Shown here one piece after another: positions 1 to 5,928 of a DNA stretch of 8,857 nucleotides (position 1 is its first letter; each line of letters opens with the position of its first letter). Under the pieces are notes generated by a model. It was not told the origin of the DNA. It worked only from the letters and a program-made list of their open reading frames with translations, and did not search any database. The position numbers and the translations under genes were made by a program. Location of the stretch: positions 1 through 8,857 of the forward strand of contig DATGKW010000250.1 in NCBI GenBank assembly GCA_035294465.1, read 5' to 3'. This stretch comes from Paraktedonobacter sp035294465 (GTDB lineage Bacteria; Chloroflexota; Ktedonobacteria; Ktedonobacterales; Ktedonobacteraceae).

Positions 1-1721
1 AAATAGACAGTTGCCATCTGCCCCATACATGCCTGCGTCGTACTATCTTCTAACCCCAATCTGGCCTCATAGAGAGGCAGCACGCGCTGATAGTATGTCT
101 CCGCCTCAGCAAATTGCCCATTTTCAAGGGAGAAGATAGCCAGCTTGTGGGCCGCAACCACGAGCAGCGGATGATCCTGGCCAAGCGCTGGTTCGCCGAT
201 TTTGAGCGCTTCTTGATAGCACGCGCGCGCCTCTTCGCGCTTCCCCTGCTCGGCATAGACGCCCGCCAGGTCAAGCAGGCAGAGGATCACATCCGGGTGG
301 GTTGCCCCCAGGACGCTTGAGCGGGCAAGCAGCGCGTTCTGGAGCAGCGTTTCCGCCTCGCTATAGTTTTTCAGAAGAGCGTTCAGGGTGCCCAGATTGC
401 GCAGCACTATACCAATGGTTTCGTGTCCCGTCCCCAGCAGATGTTGATAGATCGGAAGCGCCCTGCGCAAAAGCATCTCCGCGTCCCGGATCAGCCCATA
501 CTCCCAGAGCAGAGTGGCAGCCCAGCAGAAAACATCGGCTATTGGCTCATGGGGAAGAAGCCAGTCCGAATTCAGGGTTGCCAGGTGGAGAATCTGCGCG
601 GCTGTACGCATGCGGGCTGCTGGCGTCGCCTGCTCTTGCGCCGGCAGCAAATGCGCGAAGGCGCGCAGAGCTTGCACAACCAGGCCGTCGCGCTTCTCCT
701 GCGCCTGAGCCTGGCGCAACGTCTCCTGAACCGTCCTCTGCATACTCAAGACCCTGCTCGTTTCATTCATCGTGAGCAGGCCCAGAGAAGTCAACAATGC
801 CAGGGCTTCGTCCAACAAAGCGGGATTGTGCGCGACCTCTTGAAGGGCGGGTGCCAGTTCGCTCGCGCCCTGGAGAAAAAGCTCGCGGGGAATCTCACCA
901 GGGGCCAGAACGGTGCAGAGCCAGAGCACCTCTGCGGCAAATGGCTGCGTCTTCTGCAGAGAGATAGCCGGAAGACTACAGGTAATAGCAATGGCGTTGG
1001 TAGTCCTATCCTTCGACGTCTTATGCTCTACCAGGCGCTGCTCATAGGTGCGATAGATTGTCAGCAGATCTTGCAAAGAGCTTCCAGCGACACGCGCTGA
1101 GGACGCGGCCAGATTCAATGCTAGAGGCAAACCGTCCATCGCCTGGGCCAGCGTTGTAGCTGTTGCTTGCACTGCTGGTTCGGCCTGACTGAGCGGGATA
1201 GAGGCAGCAAGCTGGCCGGACTGGCGCAGGAGCAACAGCGTGCTTTGCTGGAGATCAAGTTTTGCAAGCGGCATCTGCGCGAATGATGGGTCGTCGATAG
1301 ATTGACGAGTAAGCAGCAGCGTATGGCCGGCGGCTGTCTGCTCGCTTGGTTCTGCAAGCGCCGCGCTGCCGACATTATCCATGATCAGCAAATAATCTGG
1401 CTGCTGCGCGAACCAGTTCTGGAGCACCTCACTCACGCCGGCCAGATTCTGTTTTTCGGCGCTGACTGGTAAAGATAGACGCGCAGCCAGTTCGAGAGCA
1501 TCAGCTAACCAGGTCTCCGTGCTGGACACGTCCATATAGAAGACCCATCGGTACGCCTGGGAGAAGCGGCGCGCATACTCTAGCGCAAACGTCGTTTTCC
1601 CCATGCCCGCCGGGGCAGCAATGACTACAAGCCGCCTGCTCTGCAGCATCTCACGTAGCTTCTGGAAGAGATCTTCGCGTCCGACAACGAGGGGCATTTG
1701 ATGATTGAGGCTTCGGTCCAT
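1..1721 (-). CDS. NB-ARC (STAND) ATPase with C-terminal TPRs, partial (3' end outside window)
   Basis: The minus-strand frame is open from an ATG at 1721 to the window edge, giving 573 residues and no stop. It opens almost directly with the nucleotide-binding core: Walker A PAGMGKTT at residues 37-44, Walker B YLLIMDN at 110-116, a sensor-like TLLLTRQ at 134-140 and the NB-ARC signature GLPLAL at 197-202. A winged-helix-like part follows (about 255-335). From about 410 come 42-residue TPRs of kinesin-light-chain style, with repeated A-E-x-L/Y-x2-R/N-A-L and G-x-x-H-P motifs, still running at the edge. Family knowledge: such proteins are ATP-driven switches that sense ligands through their repeats. 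There is no N-terminal HTH, TIR or nuclease domain, so any effector must lie beyond the window or act in trans. An in-frame TAA at 1755-1757 limits the N-terminus; GGAG (complement of 1734-1737) lies 12 nt before the ATG. Substrate and ligand are unknown. Confidence 0.88.
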   Translation of the reverse strand, partial: MDRSLNHQMPLVVGREDLFQKLREMLQSRRLVVIAAPAGMGKTTFALEYARRFSQAYRWVFYMDVSSTETWLADALELAARLSLPVSAEKQNLAGVSEVLQNWFAQQPDYLLIMDNVGSAALAEPSEQTAAGHTLLLTRQSIDDPSFAQMPLAKLDLQQSTLLLLRQSGQLAASIPLSQAEPAVQATATTLAQAMDGLPLALNLAASSARVAGSSLQDLLTIYRTYEQRLVEHKTSKDRTTNAIAITCSLPAISLQKTQPFAAEVLWLCTVLAPGEIPRELFLQGASELAPALQEVAHNPALLDEALALLTSLGLLTMNETSRVLSMQRTVQETLRQAQAQEKRDGLVVQALRAFAHLLPAQEQATPAARMRTAAQILHLATLNSDWLLPHEPIADVFCWAATLLWEYGLIRDAEMLLRRALPIYQHLLGTGHETIGIVLRNLGTLNALLKNYSEAETLLQNALLARSSVLGATHPDVILCLLDLAGVYAEQGKREEARACYQEALKIGEPALGQDHPLLVVAAHKLAIFSLENGQFAEAETYYQRVLPLYEARLGLEDSTTQACMGQMATVY

Positions 1722-1786
1722 AGAATTTGCTTTCTCCAAAATATATTTGCATCTTTAAAAATATTGACTCGTTCTCTCGGACAACT

Positions 1787-1814
1787 ATGACAGCCCATAA
1801 AACTATGGTATGAT
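1787..1814 (+). promoter_or_regulatory. Candidate extended -10 promoter for the sigma operon
   Basis: ATGACA at 1787-1792 is a near match to a -35 box. A 16-nt spacer leads to TATGAT at 1809-1814, and TGG immediately before it forms the TGn of an extended -10. Predicted transcription start is near 1821, about 245 nt upstream of the sigma ATG. The call rests on motif match only. Confidence 0.35.
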
Positions 1815-1818
1815 CCAT
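1795..1818. repeat. Nested small inverted repeats over the candidate promoter
   Basis: CCATA (1795-1799), AAAC, TATGG (1804-1808) is a perfect 5-bp inverted repeat lying in the promoter spacer. ATGG (1805-1808) also pairs with CCAT (1815-1818) around the TATGAT box. The placement suits an operator that would block polymerase, but the arms are short and could occur by chance. Confidence 0.25.
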
Positions 1819-2065
1819 CCGCAAAAGCGAGAGGCCCCTCGTTGCGAAGGCGTGTGGATTATTGGTTCGCGTTTCACGGAGTATAAATGGAAGATGAATA
1901 GTGAAAGCCAGAGTAATTCCTGGGCGTGATCAGTAAGCTCTCATTGAAGAGATTGGCACTGAAGAAAGAGCGTCTGCCTGCTGGATACCTTTTCAGAGAG
2001 GGCTGTAATATTCGGGGCGGCTAAACGATAGTTACGGTGAGGACTCAAACAAACCGAGGAAAATA

Positions 2066-2623
2066 ATGCAGGCGAACAGGCATATGACCCAGGAGGAGCA
2101 AGAGATGGCCCTCCTGTATAGAAAATACGCACCAGGTATGCTTGCTTATGTTCGCATGCGCATTTCCTCTCAGGAAGACGCCGAAGATCTGGTGGTGGAC
2201 GTTTTCCTGGCGGCTCTCGAGAACGCAAAATTCGTCACGCTTTCGGAAAGAGCGCAACAGATGTGGCTCTGGCGGGTCGCCCGCAATAAGGTAATCGACG
2301 CCTATCGGCGGTCAAAGACTCGCCAGAGTGTGACTCTCGATCAAGTTGCTGGCAATCTCTTTGCAGATGAGATGGTCAGCCCCGAATATATCGCCTTGCA
2401 ACAAGAAGATTACATGGATTTGTCTACGCATCTCCAACGCTTGCCCGCGCTTCAACAGGAGATTTTACGCATGCGCTTCGGCCAGGGTTTATCCTGCGGT
2501 GAGATCGCGACCGCCCTCGGAAAGCAAGAGAACGCGGTACGGGTTACGCTTTCACGCAGCCTAAACCTTTTGCGAAAAATCTATCAACGCAGAGGGGAGG
2601 AGCAGGAACGTGAACGCCCATGA
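2066..2623 (+). CDS. ECF-type RNA polymerase sigma-70 factor
   Basis: The 185-residue product has the two-domain build and usual length of extracytoplasmic-function sigma factors. Sigma region 2 spans about residues 16-88, with the core-binding helix around DAEDLVVDVFLAAL (38-51) and the -10-reading segment around WRVARNKVIDAYRR (69-82). Region 4 spans about 118-176: LPALQQEILRMRF, then the helix-turn-helix LSCGEIATALGKQENAVRV, which reads the -35 box. Region 3 is absent, as expected. The ATG at 2066 is preceded by GAGGA at 2056-2060 with 5-nt spacing; the in-frame Met at residue 7 is a less likely start. The gene overlaps the next by 14 nt, so the two are probably translationally coupled, with the neighbour controlling its activity. 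Target promoters are unknown. I did not find a clear ECF-type autoregulatory promoter upstream. Confidence 0.92.
   Translation: MQANRHMTQEEQEMALLYRKYAPGMLAYVRMRISSQEDAEDLVVDVFLAALENAKFVTLSERAQQMWLWRVARNKVIDAYRRSKTRQSVTLDQVAGNLFADEMVSPEYIALQQEDYMDLSTHLQRLPALQQEILRMRFGQGLSCGEIATALGKQENAVRVTLSRSLNLLRKIYQRRGEEQERERP
2594..2602 (+). promoter_or_regulatory. Ribosome binding site fixing a GTG start inside the sigma gene
   Basis: GGGGAGGAG at 2594-2602 lies within the last codons of the sigma gene and precedes the GTG at 2610 by about 7-9 nt. The nearby ATGs at 2620 and 2623 are in the wrong frame for the downstream protein, so the GTG is the supported start and the overlap is genuine. Confidence 0.7.
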
Positions 2624-3761
2624 TGAATTTTACACACCTGAAGAAGTAGACGCGCAAATCGAGCGCGCGAGCCGTTTACAGGAAGGCGATCAAGCAGATG
2701 CCGAGGTCATTGCATATCTGCGCAGCTTTTATCAGACAGATAGCCAGCAGGAGTCGCTTGATCGCATGTGGAATCGCATCAGGCGCGCGGCTGCCTGGGA
2801 ACACGCTCACTCAGAGCGAGAAAAGGATTCATCAATGCAGACCTGGCAAACAGAGAACCATAACGTGGCCCCTATGCGGCCACAACAACCCCCGCGTCCA
2901 CCTTCGCGCTTCCGTCAGCGCCTCGGCCTCCTGGCAGCGGTGCTCGTAGTGCTCGCCCTGGTAGGTAGCATGACCTTCGTGCTGTACGCAGCTCAACATA
3001 GAGGAGGCGTAGCCACGACTCCGACGACGGGGGTCACGCCACATCCAACATTAACGTCTTCGACAACTCGTGCGCCATTAAAGATCATTGCGGTCAATAT
3101 GACGGTCACGCCTACATCAATCGCGGGCTTAGCCTGCGGGACGAACGTAACCGTGACCTATACCGCGACCTTCCAGGCCAACGCGAATAACGCCGGAGGG
3201 ACCGTCGACTTTGATTACACGGTAAATAATGGGCGCAGCGAGACTCCGGCCAGCATCAATTTCAATCCAGGAGAGACGACCACAACGTACAACTTTAAAT
3301 GGAGCGGCTCGCTGCCTGCCGATCATACCTATCCTGGCCTGGGAGGCATCCAGGTGATCAGCCCTAACCAGTTGACTGCAACGCCCGTCGCGCCGCTGGG
3401 ACAATGCACCTCTCCGGCGGCAGCGTTCCAGGTCACGCAGGTTGATATGACGGTCACTCCTGCGTCCATCCAAGGGATGGCTTGCGGAACGACTGTTACC
3501 GTGACCTATACGGCTACCATCCATGTCGCGGCTAATAGCCCCGGCGGGACCGTCCAGTTCACGTACACAACTGATAATGGACGTGGATCGACCCCGGCCA
3601 GCGTTACCTTCAGTCCTGGGCAAACCGTCCAGACCTTCAAATTCACCTGGAGCGGCGCTTTGCCTGCCGATCATACCAGCCCCGGCCTGGGAGGCATCCA
3701 GATAAGCAGCCCCAATCAATTGACCTCCCCAATGGTTAAGCCAACCGGGACGTGTAGTTAA
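2610..3761 (+). CDS. Single-pass membrane protein with duplicated beta-rich ectodomain, putative anti-sigma factor
   Basis: The 383-residue product has a charged, cytoplasmic-looking N-terminus (1-100) with helical segments around 10-65, one hydrophobic helix at about 105-127, and a Thr/Pro-rich linker (135-155). Two tandem beta-rich repeats follow at 157-267 and 273-383. The positive residues before the helix (RFRQR, 100-104) predict the N-terminus inside and the repeats outside. Position directly after, and overlapping, an ECF sigma gene strongly suggests an anti-sigma factor that holds the sigma factor through the N-terminal part and senses something outside. That role is inferred from context. 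The Cys/His motif of zinc anti-sigma (ZAS) domains is absent, as there is no Cys before residue 176. Each repeat has two cysteines at equivalent sites (C176/C266 and C292/C382) that could form disulfides. The ligand is unknown. Confidence 0.8.
   Translation: MNAHDEFYTPEEVDAQIERASRLQEGDQADAEVIAYLRSFYQTDSQQESLDRMWNRIRRAAAWEHAHSEREKDSSMQTWQTENHNVAPMRPQQPPRPPSRFRQRLGLLAAVLVVLALVGSMTFVLYAAQHRGGVATTPTTGVTPHPTLTSSTTRAPLKIIAVNMTVTPTSIAGLACGTNVTVTYTATFQANANNAGGTVDFDYTVNNGRSETPASINFNPGETTTTYNFKWSGSLPADHTYPGLGGIQVISPNQLTATPVAPLGQCTSPAAAFQVTQVDMTVTPASIQGMACGTTVTVTYTATIHVAANSPGGTVQFTYTTDNGRGSTPASVTFSPGQTVQTFKFTWSGALPADHTSPGLGGIQISSPNQLTSPMVKPTGTCS
3078..3410 (+). repeat. Ectodomain repeat copy 1 (111 codons)
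   Basis: Residues 157-267 of the membrane protein. It shares with copy 2 the blocks MTVTP, ACGT, VTVTYTAT, FxWSGxLPADHT, PGLGGIQ and SPNQLT. By hand alignment about 69 of 111 positions are identical. The beta-strand-like alternation suggests an Ig-like sandwich, but I cannot assign a named family. Confidence 0.85.
3426..3758 (+). repeat. Ectodomain repeat copy 2 (111 codons)
   Basis: Residues 273-383, offset from copy 1 by exactly 116 residues (348 nt) along the whole length with no gap. Identical DNA survives in short blocks, for example 17 bases at 3313-3329 and 3661-3677. This points to in-frame duplication of one domain. Confidence 0.85.
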
Positions 3762-3767
3762 CTGACG

Positions 3768-3831
3768 AATAAAGCGGCGCAGCTTGCTCGCGCTGTGGCC
3801 TCATGGCGCGAGCAAGCTGTGTCGCTTTATT
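3768..3831. terminator. Bidirectional intrinsic terminator hairpin
   Basis: Arms of 26 nt (3768-3793 and 3806-3831) enclose a 12-nt loop and pair almost perfectly, with only G-U type exceptions near the middle. The stem is GC-rich at the top and closes at its base with AATAAAGC/GCTTTATT, giving a T-rich run on each strand. It lies 6 nt after the stop of the plus-strand membrane gene and 11 nt after the stop of the minus-strand osmC-like gene, so it can end transcription from both sides. Confidence 0.88.
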
Positions 3832-3842
3832 TGTCTCCAACT

Positions 3843-4292
3843 CTAGACATTCGTTAATTTCGCGTCAACGCGAATGGCGACGTTATTGCGGAGCGCGTTG
3901 GAAACCGGGCATCTCTGCTCGGCGATTTGAGCAGCTTGCTGAAAGGCGGCTTCGCTCAGTCCGGGGACACTGCCGCGCACGTGCAGATCCATCGATTGAA
4001 TCCTGGGACCACTGGCGCTCAATTCCAGCGTACAGACCGCGTCCACTTCCAATTTTTCGGCAGGCGTTCCGGCTCCGGCAAGGCCGTGAGCCAGCCCCAT
4101 CGCGTAGCATTCAGCGTGAGCAGCGGCGATTAGCTCTTCGGGGCTGGTCTTGCCGTCGGGCCGCTCAGTGCGCGAAGCCCATGTGACCGGCAGGTTATCC
4201 AACGCGCCGCTGCTCGTGTGACCAATCGTCCCATGGCCCTGTATCAGATTCCCTTCCCAGACAATCTGCGCACGGCGATCAATTTGTGGCAT
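3843..4292 (-). CDS. osmC: OsmC/Ohr family peroxiredoxin
   Basis: The 149-residue product has the family's usual length. OsmC/Ohr enzymes reduce organic hydroperoxides in the cytoplasm with a reactive cysteine pair. Both expected cysteines are present: C62 in the SPEELIAAAHAECYAMGLA helix (50-68) and C128 in AEQRCPVSNAL (124-134). R41 and E52/E53 fit the conserved Arg and Glu that activate the peroxidatic Cys. The spacing (C62 to C128, with R41) closely matches E. coli OsmC (Cys59, Cys125, Arg39 from memory), which favours the OsmC branch over Ohr. The ATG at 4292 has a strong GGAGG (complement of 4301-4305) with 8-nt spacing. It is transcribed alone, away from the helicase gene, and ends at the shared terminator. 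The osmC symbol is by family resemblance; a paralogue is possible. Confidence 0.93.
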   Translation of the reverse strand: MPQIDRRAQIVWEGNLIQGHGTIGHTSSGALDNLPVTWASRTERPDGKTSPEELIAAAHAECYAMGLAHGLAGAGTPAEKLEVDAVCTLELSASGPRIQSMDLHVRGSVPGLSEAAFQQAAQIAEQRCPVSNALRNNVAIRVDAKLTNV

Positions 4293-4394
4293 GTTCTTTT
4301 CCTCCTCACATGAGTGAAGCAGTTGTTCCTTACAATATCACCGGAAATAAACTCTACATTTCACTTTTCACAAGGCACACATGCTATGAATCTA

Positions 4395-4409
4395 TCATCC
4401 ATTGGATGA
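4395..4409. promoter_or_regulatory. Perfect 15-bp dyad, candidate operator
   Basis: TCATCCATTGGATGA is a perfect dyad of two 7-base arms around one central base. It lies in the 169-nt divergent region, 52 nt before the helicase ATG and about 100 nt before the osmC-like start. There is no T-run placing it as a terminator for either flanking gene. A repressor or redox-regulator site is possible; which protein would bind is unknown. Confidence 0.4.
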
Positions 4410-4452
4410 AAAAGACAAATGCTTCAGGAGAATACATAGACAAATGACAATG

Positions 4453-4458
4453 TAATAT
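4453..4458 (+). promoter_or_regulatory. Possible -10 box giving a leaderless or near-leaderless helicase mRNA
   Basis: TAATAT fits a -10 hexamer and would place the transcription start near 4465, within a few bases of the two candidate ATGs (4462, 4474). That would explain why neither has a Shine-Dalgarno sequence. No good -35 box is seen, so this is tentative. Confidence 0.25.
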
Positions 4459-4461
4459 GCT

Positions 4462-5928
4462 ATGGTTCCTCTGATGGACAAGCGACTCTATTTCTTTGGA
4501 GGAACGCTCGTGCTGGAAGGGGTTTCGCAAGACGAAAAGCAGATCCCCACGCAGTTTCTCTGGAGTCATGGGAAGTGGCGCACAGAAGCTTACCATTACG
4601 CCAGCCTGCTTTCCTGGCTGCGAGAAAACGCAATCCGCGACGCGCTTCCTCGCTGGCAGCGGCTTAACTATACCCTCCACGACGGCCGCCAGCCGCACGA
4701 TTACCAGGCCGAAGCGCTTGCTGCCTGGCAGAAGGCGGGCTATCGCGGCTGTATCGTCCTGCCAACCGGGGCTGGGAAAAGCTATATAGCCATTCGGGCA
4801 ATTCATCATCTGAATCACTCGGCGGTGGTCATAGCTCCCACGATTGACCTTTTACATCAGTGGTACCGGCTCCTCTCGCATGCCTTTCACGCGGATATCG
4901 GGGTGTATTACGGAGCCGAAAAGATCATCCAGCCTATTACCGTGACAACCTATGCCTCCTTTGGCAATCTGATGAGCGAATATGGCAACTTTTTCCGTGT
5001 CCTGCTCGCGGACGAAGCGCATCACCTGCCATCGCCAGTCTACAGTGAGGGAGCGTTGATGTCGCCAGCCATTGCACGACTTGGACTTACCGCTACCTAT
5101 CCTTCAGAAGAGGAGCAGGAGGGAGAAGGCCGGCGGCGTCTTGATCTCCTGCTCGGTGGCCCGATTGTGTACGCGCTCAACATCGATGATCTCGCGGGCG
5201 AACGGCTGGCCGCCTATCGCACACAGAGAATACGCGTTCAATTGACTCCTGATGAGCGCGAGCAGTACGAGCGAGACTTCAATGCATCTATGGATTTTGT
5301 ACGGCAGCGTAATCTTCTGCGGCGTTATGGACCGAACTGGCTGCGCGAACTGCAACGGCTCTCCGCTAAAGATCCGGAGGCACGTGCGGCTCTGCTGGCT
5401 CGCCAGCGCGTTGCGCGTTTACTGGCTGGTTGCTACGGTAAATTCCAGGCGGTCGACGATCTTCTGCGCGAACATCTTATGGAGCAGGTCCTTATTTTTA
5501 CCGAATCCAACGCCGTAGCTTACGCCATCGCGCACCGCTATCTGATTCCGGTGTTGACGCACCTTTCGACAGCAGCCGAGCGGAAGGATATTCTGGATGG
5601 CTTTCAGGAGAAGCGCTACCGGGCCATCGTGACCTCAAGAATTCTTGACGAGGGAGTAGACCTGCCCTCCGCCAAAGTCGCGATCATTCTGGGAGGCACA
5701 GCCGGGGCACGCCAGTATATTCAGCGGCTTGGTCGCGTGCTGAGGTGCGCAGAAAATAAGCAGGCAGTGCTCTACGAAGTGCTGGTGCGGGGCACCAACG
5801 AGGAGGGGAAAGTGCAGCGGAGACGAGCCGCGACGCTCCGACAGGAGGAACAGCATGTTTACGTCCGATCTGGTCAGGCCGTTCCTGCGCATCAACGGCC
5901 GAACGCTGGCGGTCGACCTGCTCAATGA
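4462..5928 (+). CDS. XPB-like SF2 DNA helicase
   Basis: The 488-residue product carries the ordered SF2 motifs: a Q-like RQPHDYQAEAL (76-86), motif I PTGAGKS (101-107), Ia APTIDLLHQW (125-134), II DEAHH (184-188), III LTATY (209-213), IV LIFTES (344-349), V LDEGVDLP (395-402) and VI QRLGRVLR (421-428). A helical insert of about 100 residues between the two RecA folds (260-340) fits the thumb region of XPB (COG1061). XPB proteins are ATP-driven 3'-5' translocases that open DNA for repair or transcription. The following DUF790/Bax1 gene, the known archaeal XPB partner, supports the assignment. A RED motif is not recognisable after motif III; the sequence there is Glu/Gly-rich (PSEEEQEGEG). The frame is stopped by TAA at 4453-4455, so ATG 4462 or ATG 4474 is the start. 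Neither has a Shine-Dalgarno site. The last 24 residues overlap the next gene and are Pro/Gly/Arg-rich. Confidence 0.9.
   Translation: MVPLMDKRLYFFGGTLVLEGVSQDEKQIPTQFLWSHGKWRTEAYHYASLLSWLRENAIRDALPRWQRLNYTLHDGRQPHDYQAEALAAWQKAGYRGCIVLPTGAGKSYIAIRAIHHLNHSAVVIAPTIDLLHQWYRLLSHAFHADIGVYYGAEKIIQPITVTTYASFGNLMSEYGNFFRVLLADEAHHLPSPVYSEGALMSPAIARLGLTATYPSEEEQEGEGRRRLDLLLGGPIVYALNIDDLAGERLAAYRTQRIRVQLTPDEREQYERDFNASMDFVRQRNLLRRYGPNWLRELQRLSAKDPEARAALLARQRVARLLAGCYGKFQAVDDLLREHLMEQVLIFTESNAVAYAIAHRYLIPVLTHLSTAAERKDILDGFQEKRYRAIVTSRILDEGVDLPSAKVAIILGGTAGARQYIQRLGRVLRCAENKQAVLYEVLVRGTNEEGKVQRRRAATLRQEEQHVYVRSGQAVPAHQRPNAGGRPAQ
5843..5848 (+). promoter_or_regulatory. Ribosome binding site of the nuclease gene, inside the helicase gene
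   Basis: AGGAGG with 6-nt spacing to the ATG at 5855 is the strongest Shine-Dalgarno site in the locus. It supports a start within the helicase frame rather than after the helicase stop at 5928. Confidence 0.8.

Larger units (their letters stand above)
1722..2065. other. Divergent intergenic region between STAND gene and sigma operon
   Basis: This 344-base stretch has no convincing gene. The part nearest the STAND gene (about 1725-1765) is AT-rich and probably holds its promoter, but I could not pick clear -35/-10 boxes on the minus strand. On the plus strand there is a candidate extended -10 promoter (1787-1814) with inverted repeats. The remaining 245 or so nt would be a long leader for the sigma gene. 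It contains two tiny start-stop frames: a 4-codon one at 1888 preceded by GGAG, and an 11-codon one at 1894. Neither can be supported as a gene. A second AT-rich box TAATAT at 2006-2011 could be a -10 nearer the sigma gene but lacks a good -35. Confidence 0.5.

Noticed and set aside
302..1100. Plus-strand reading frames of 157 and 225 codons
   Set aside because: They lie wholly inside the minus-strand STAND gene, which has clear Walker and TPR motifs. Their products are Pro/Ala/Arg/Gln-rich with no recognisable motif and no ribosome site.
1820..1850. Hairpin around AGCGAG/CTCGTT after the candidate promoter
   Set aside because: The stem is short, relies on G-U pairs and has no T-run, so it is not supported as a terminator or riboswitch.
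1888..1929. Tiny start-stop frames (4 and 11 codons) in the sigma leader
   Set aside because: The first has GGAG before it, but such short frames are expected by chance. No run of regulatory codons or attenuator hairpin was seen.
3129..3719. Minus-strand frame of 196 codons
   Set aside because: It is antisense to the duplicated ectodomain. Its own apparent repeats only reflect the tandem repeat on the plus strand.
3803..4186. Plus-strand frame of 127 codons
   Set aside because: It starts inside the terminator loop and is antisense to the osmC-like gene, whose catalytic residues are intact.
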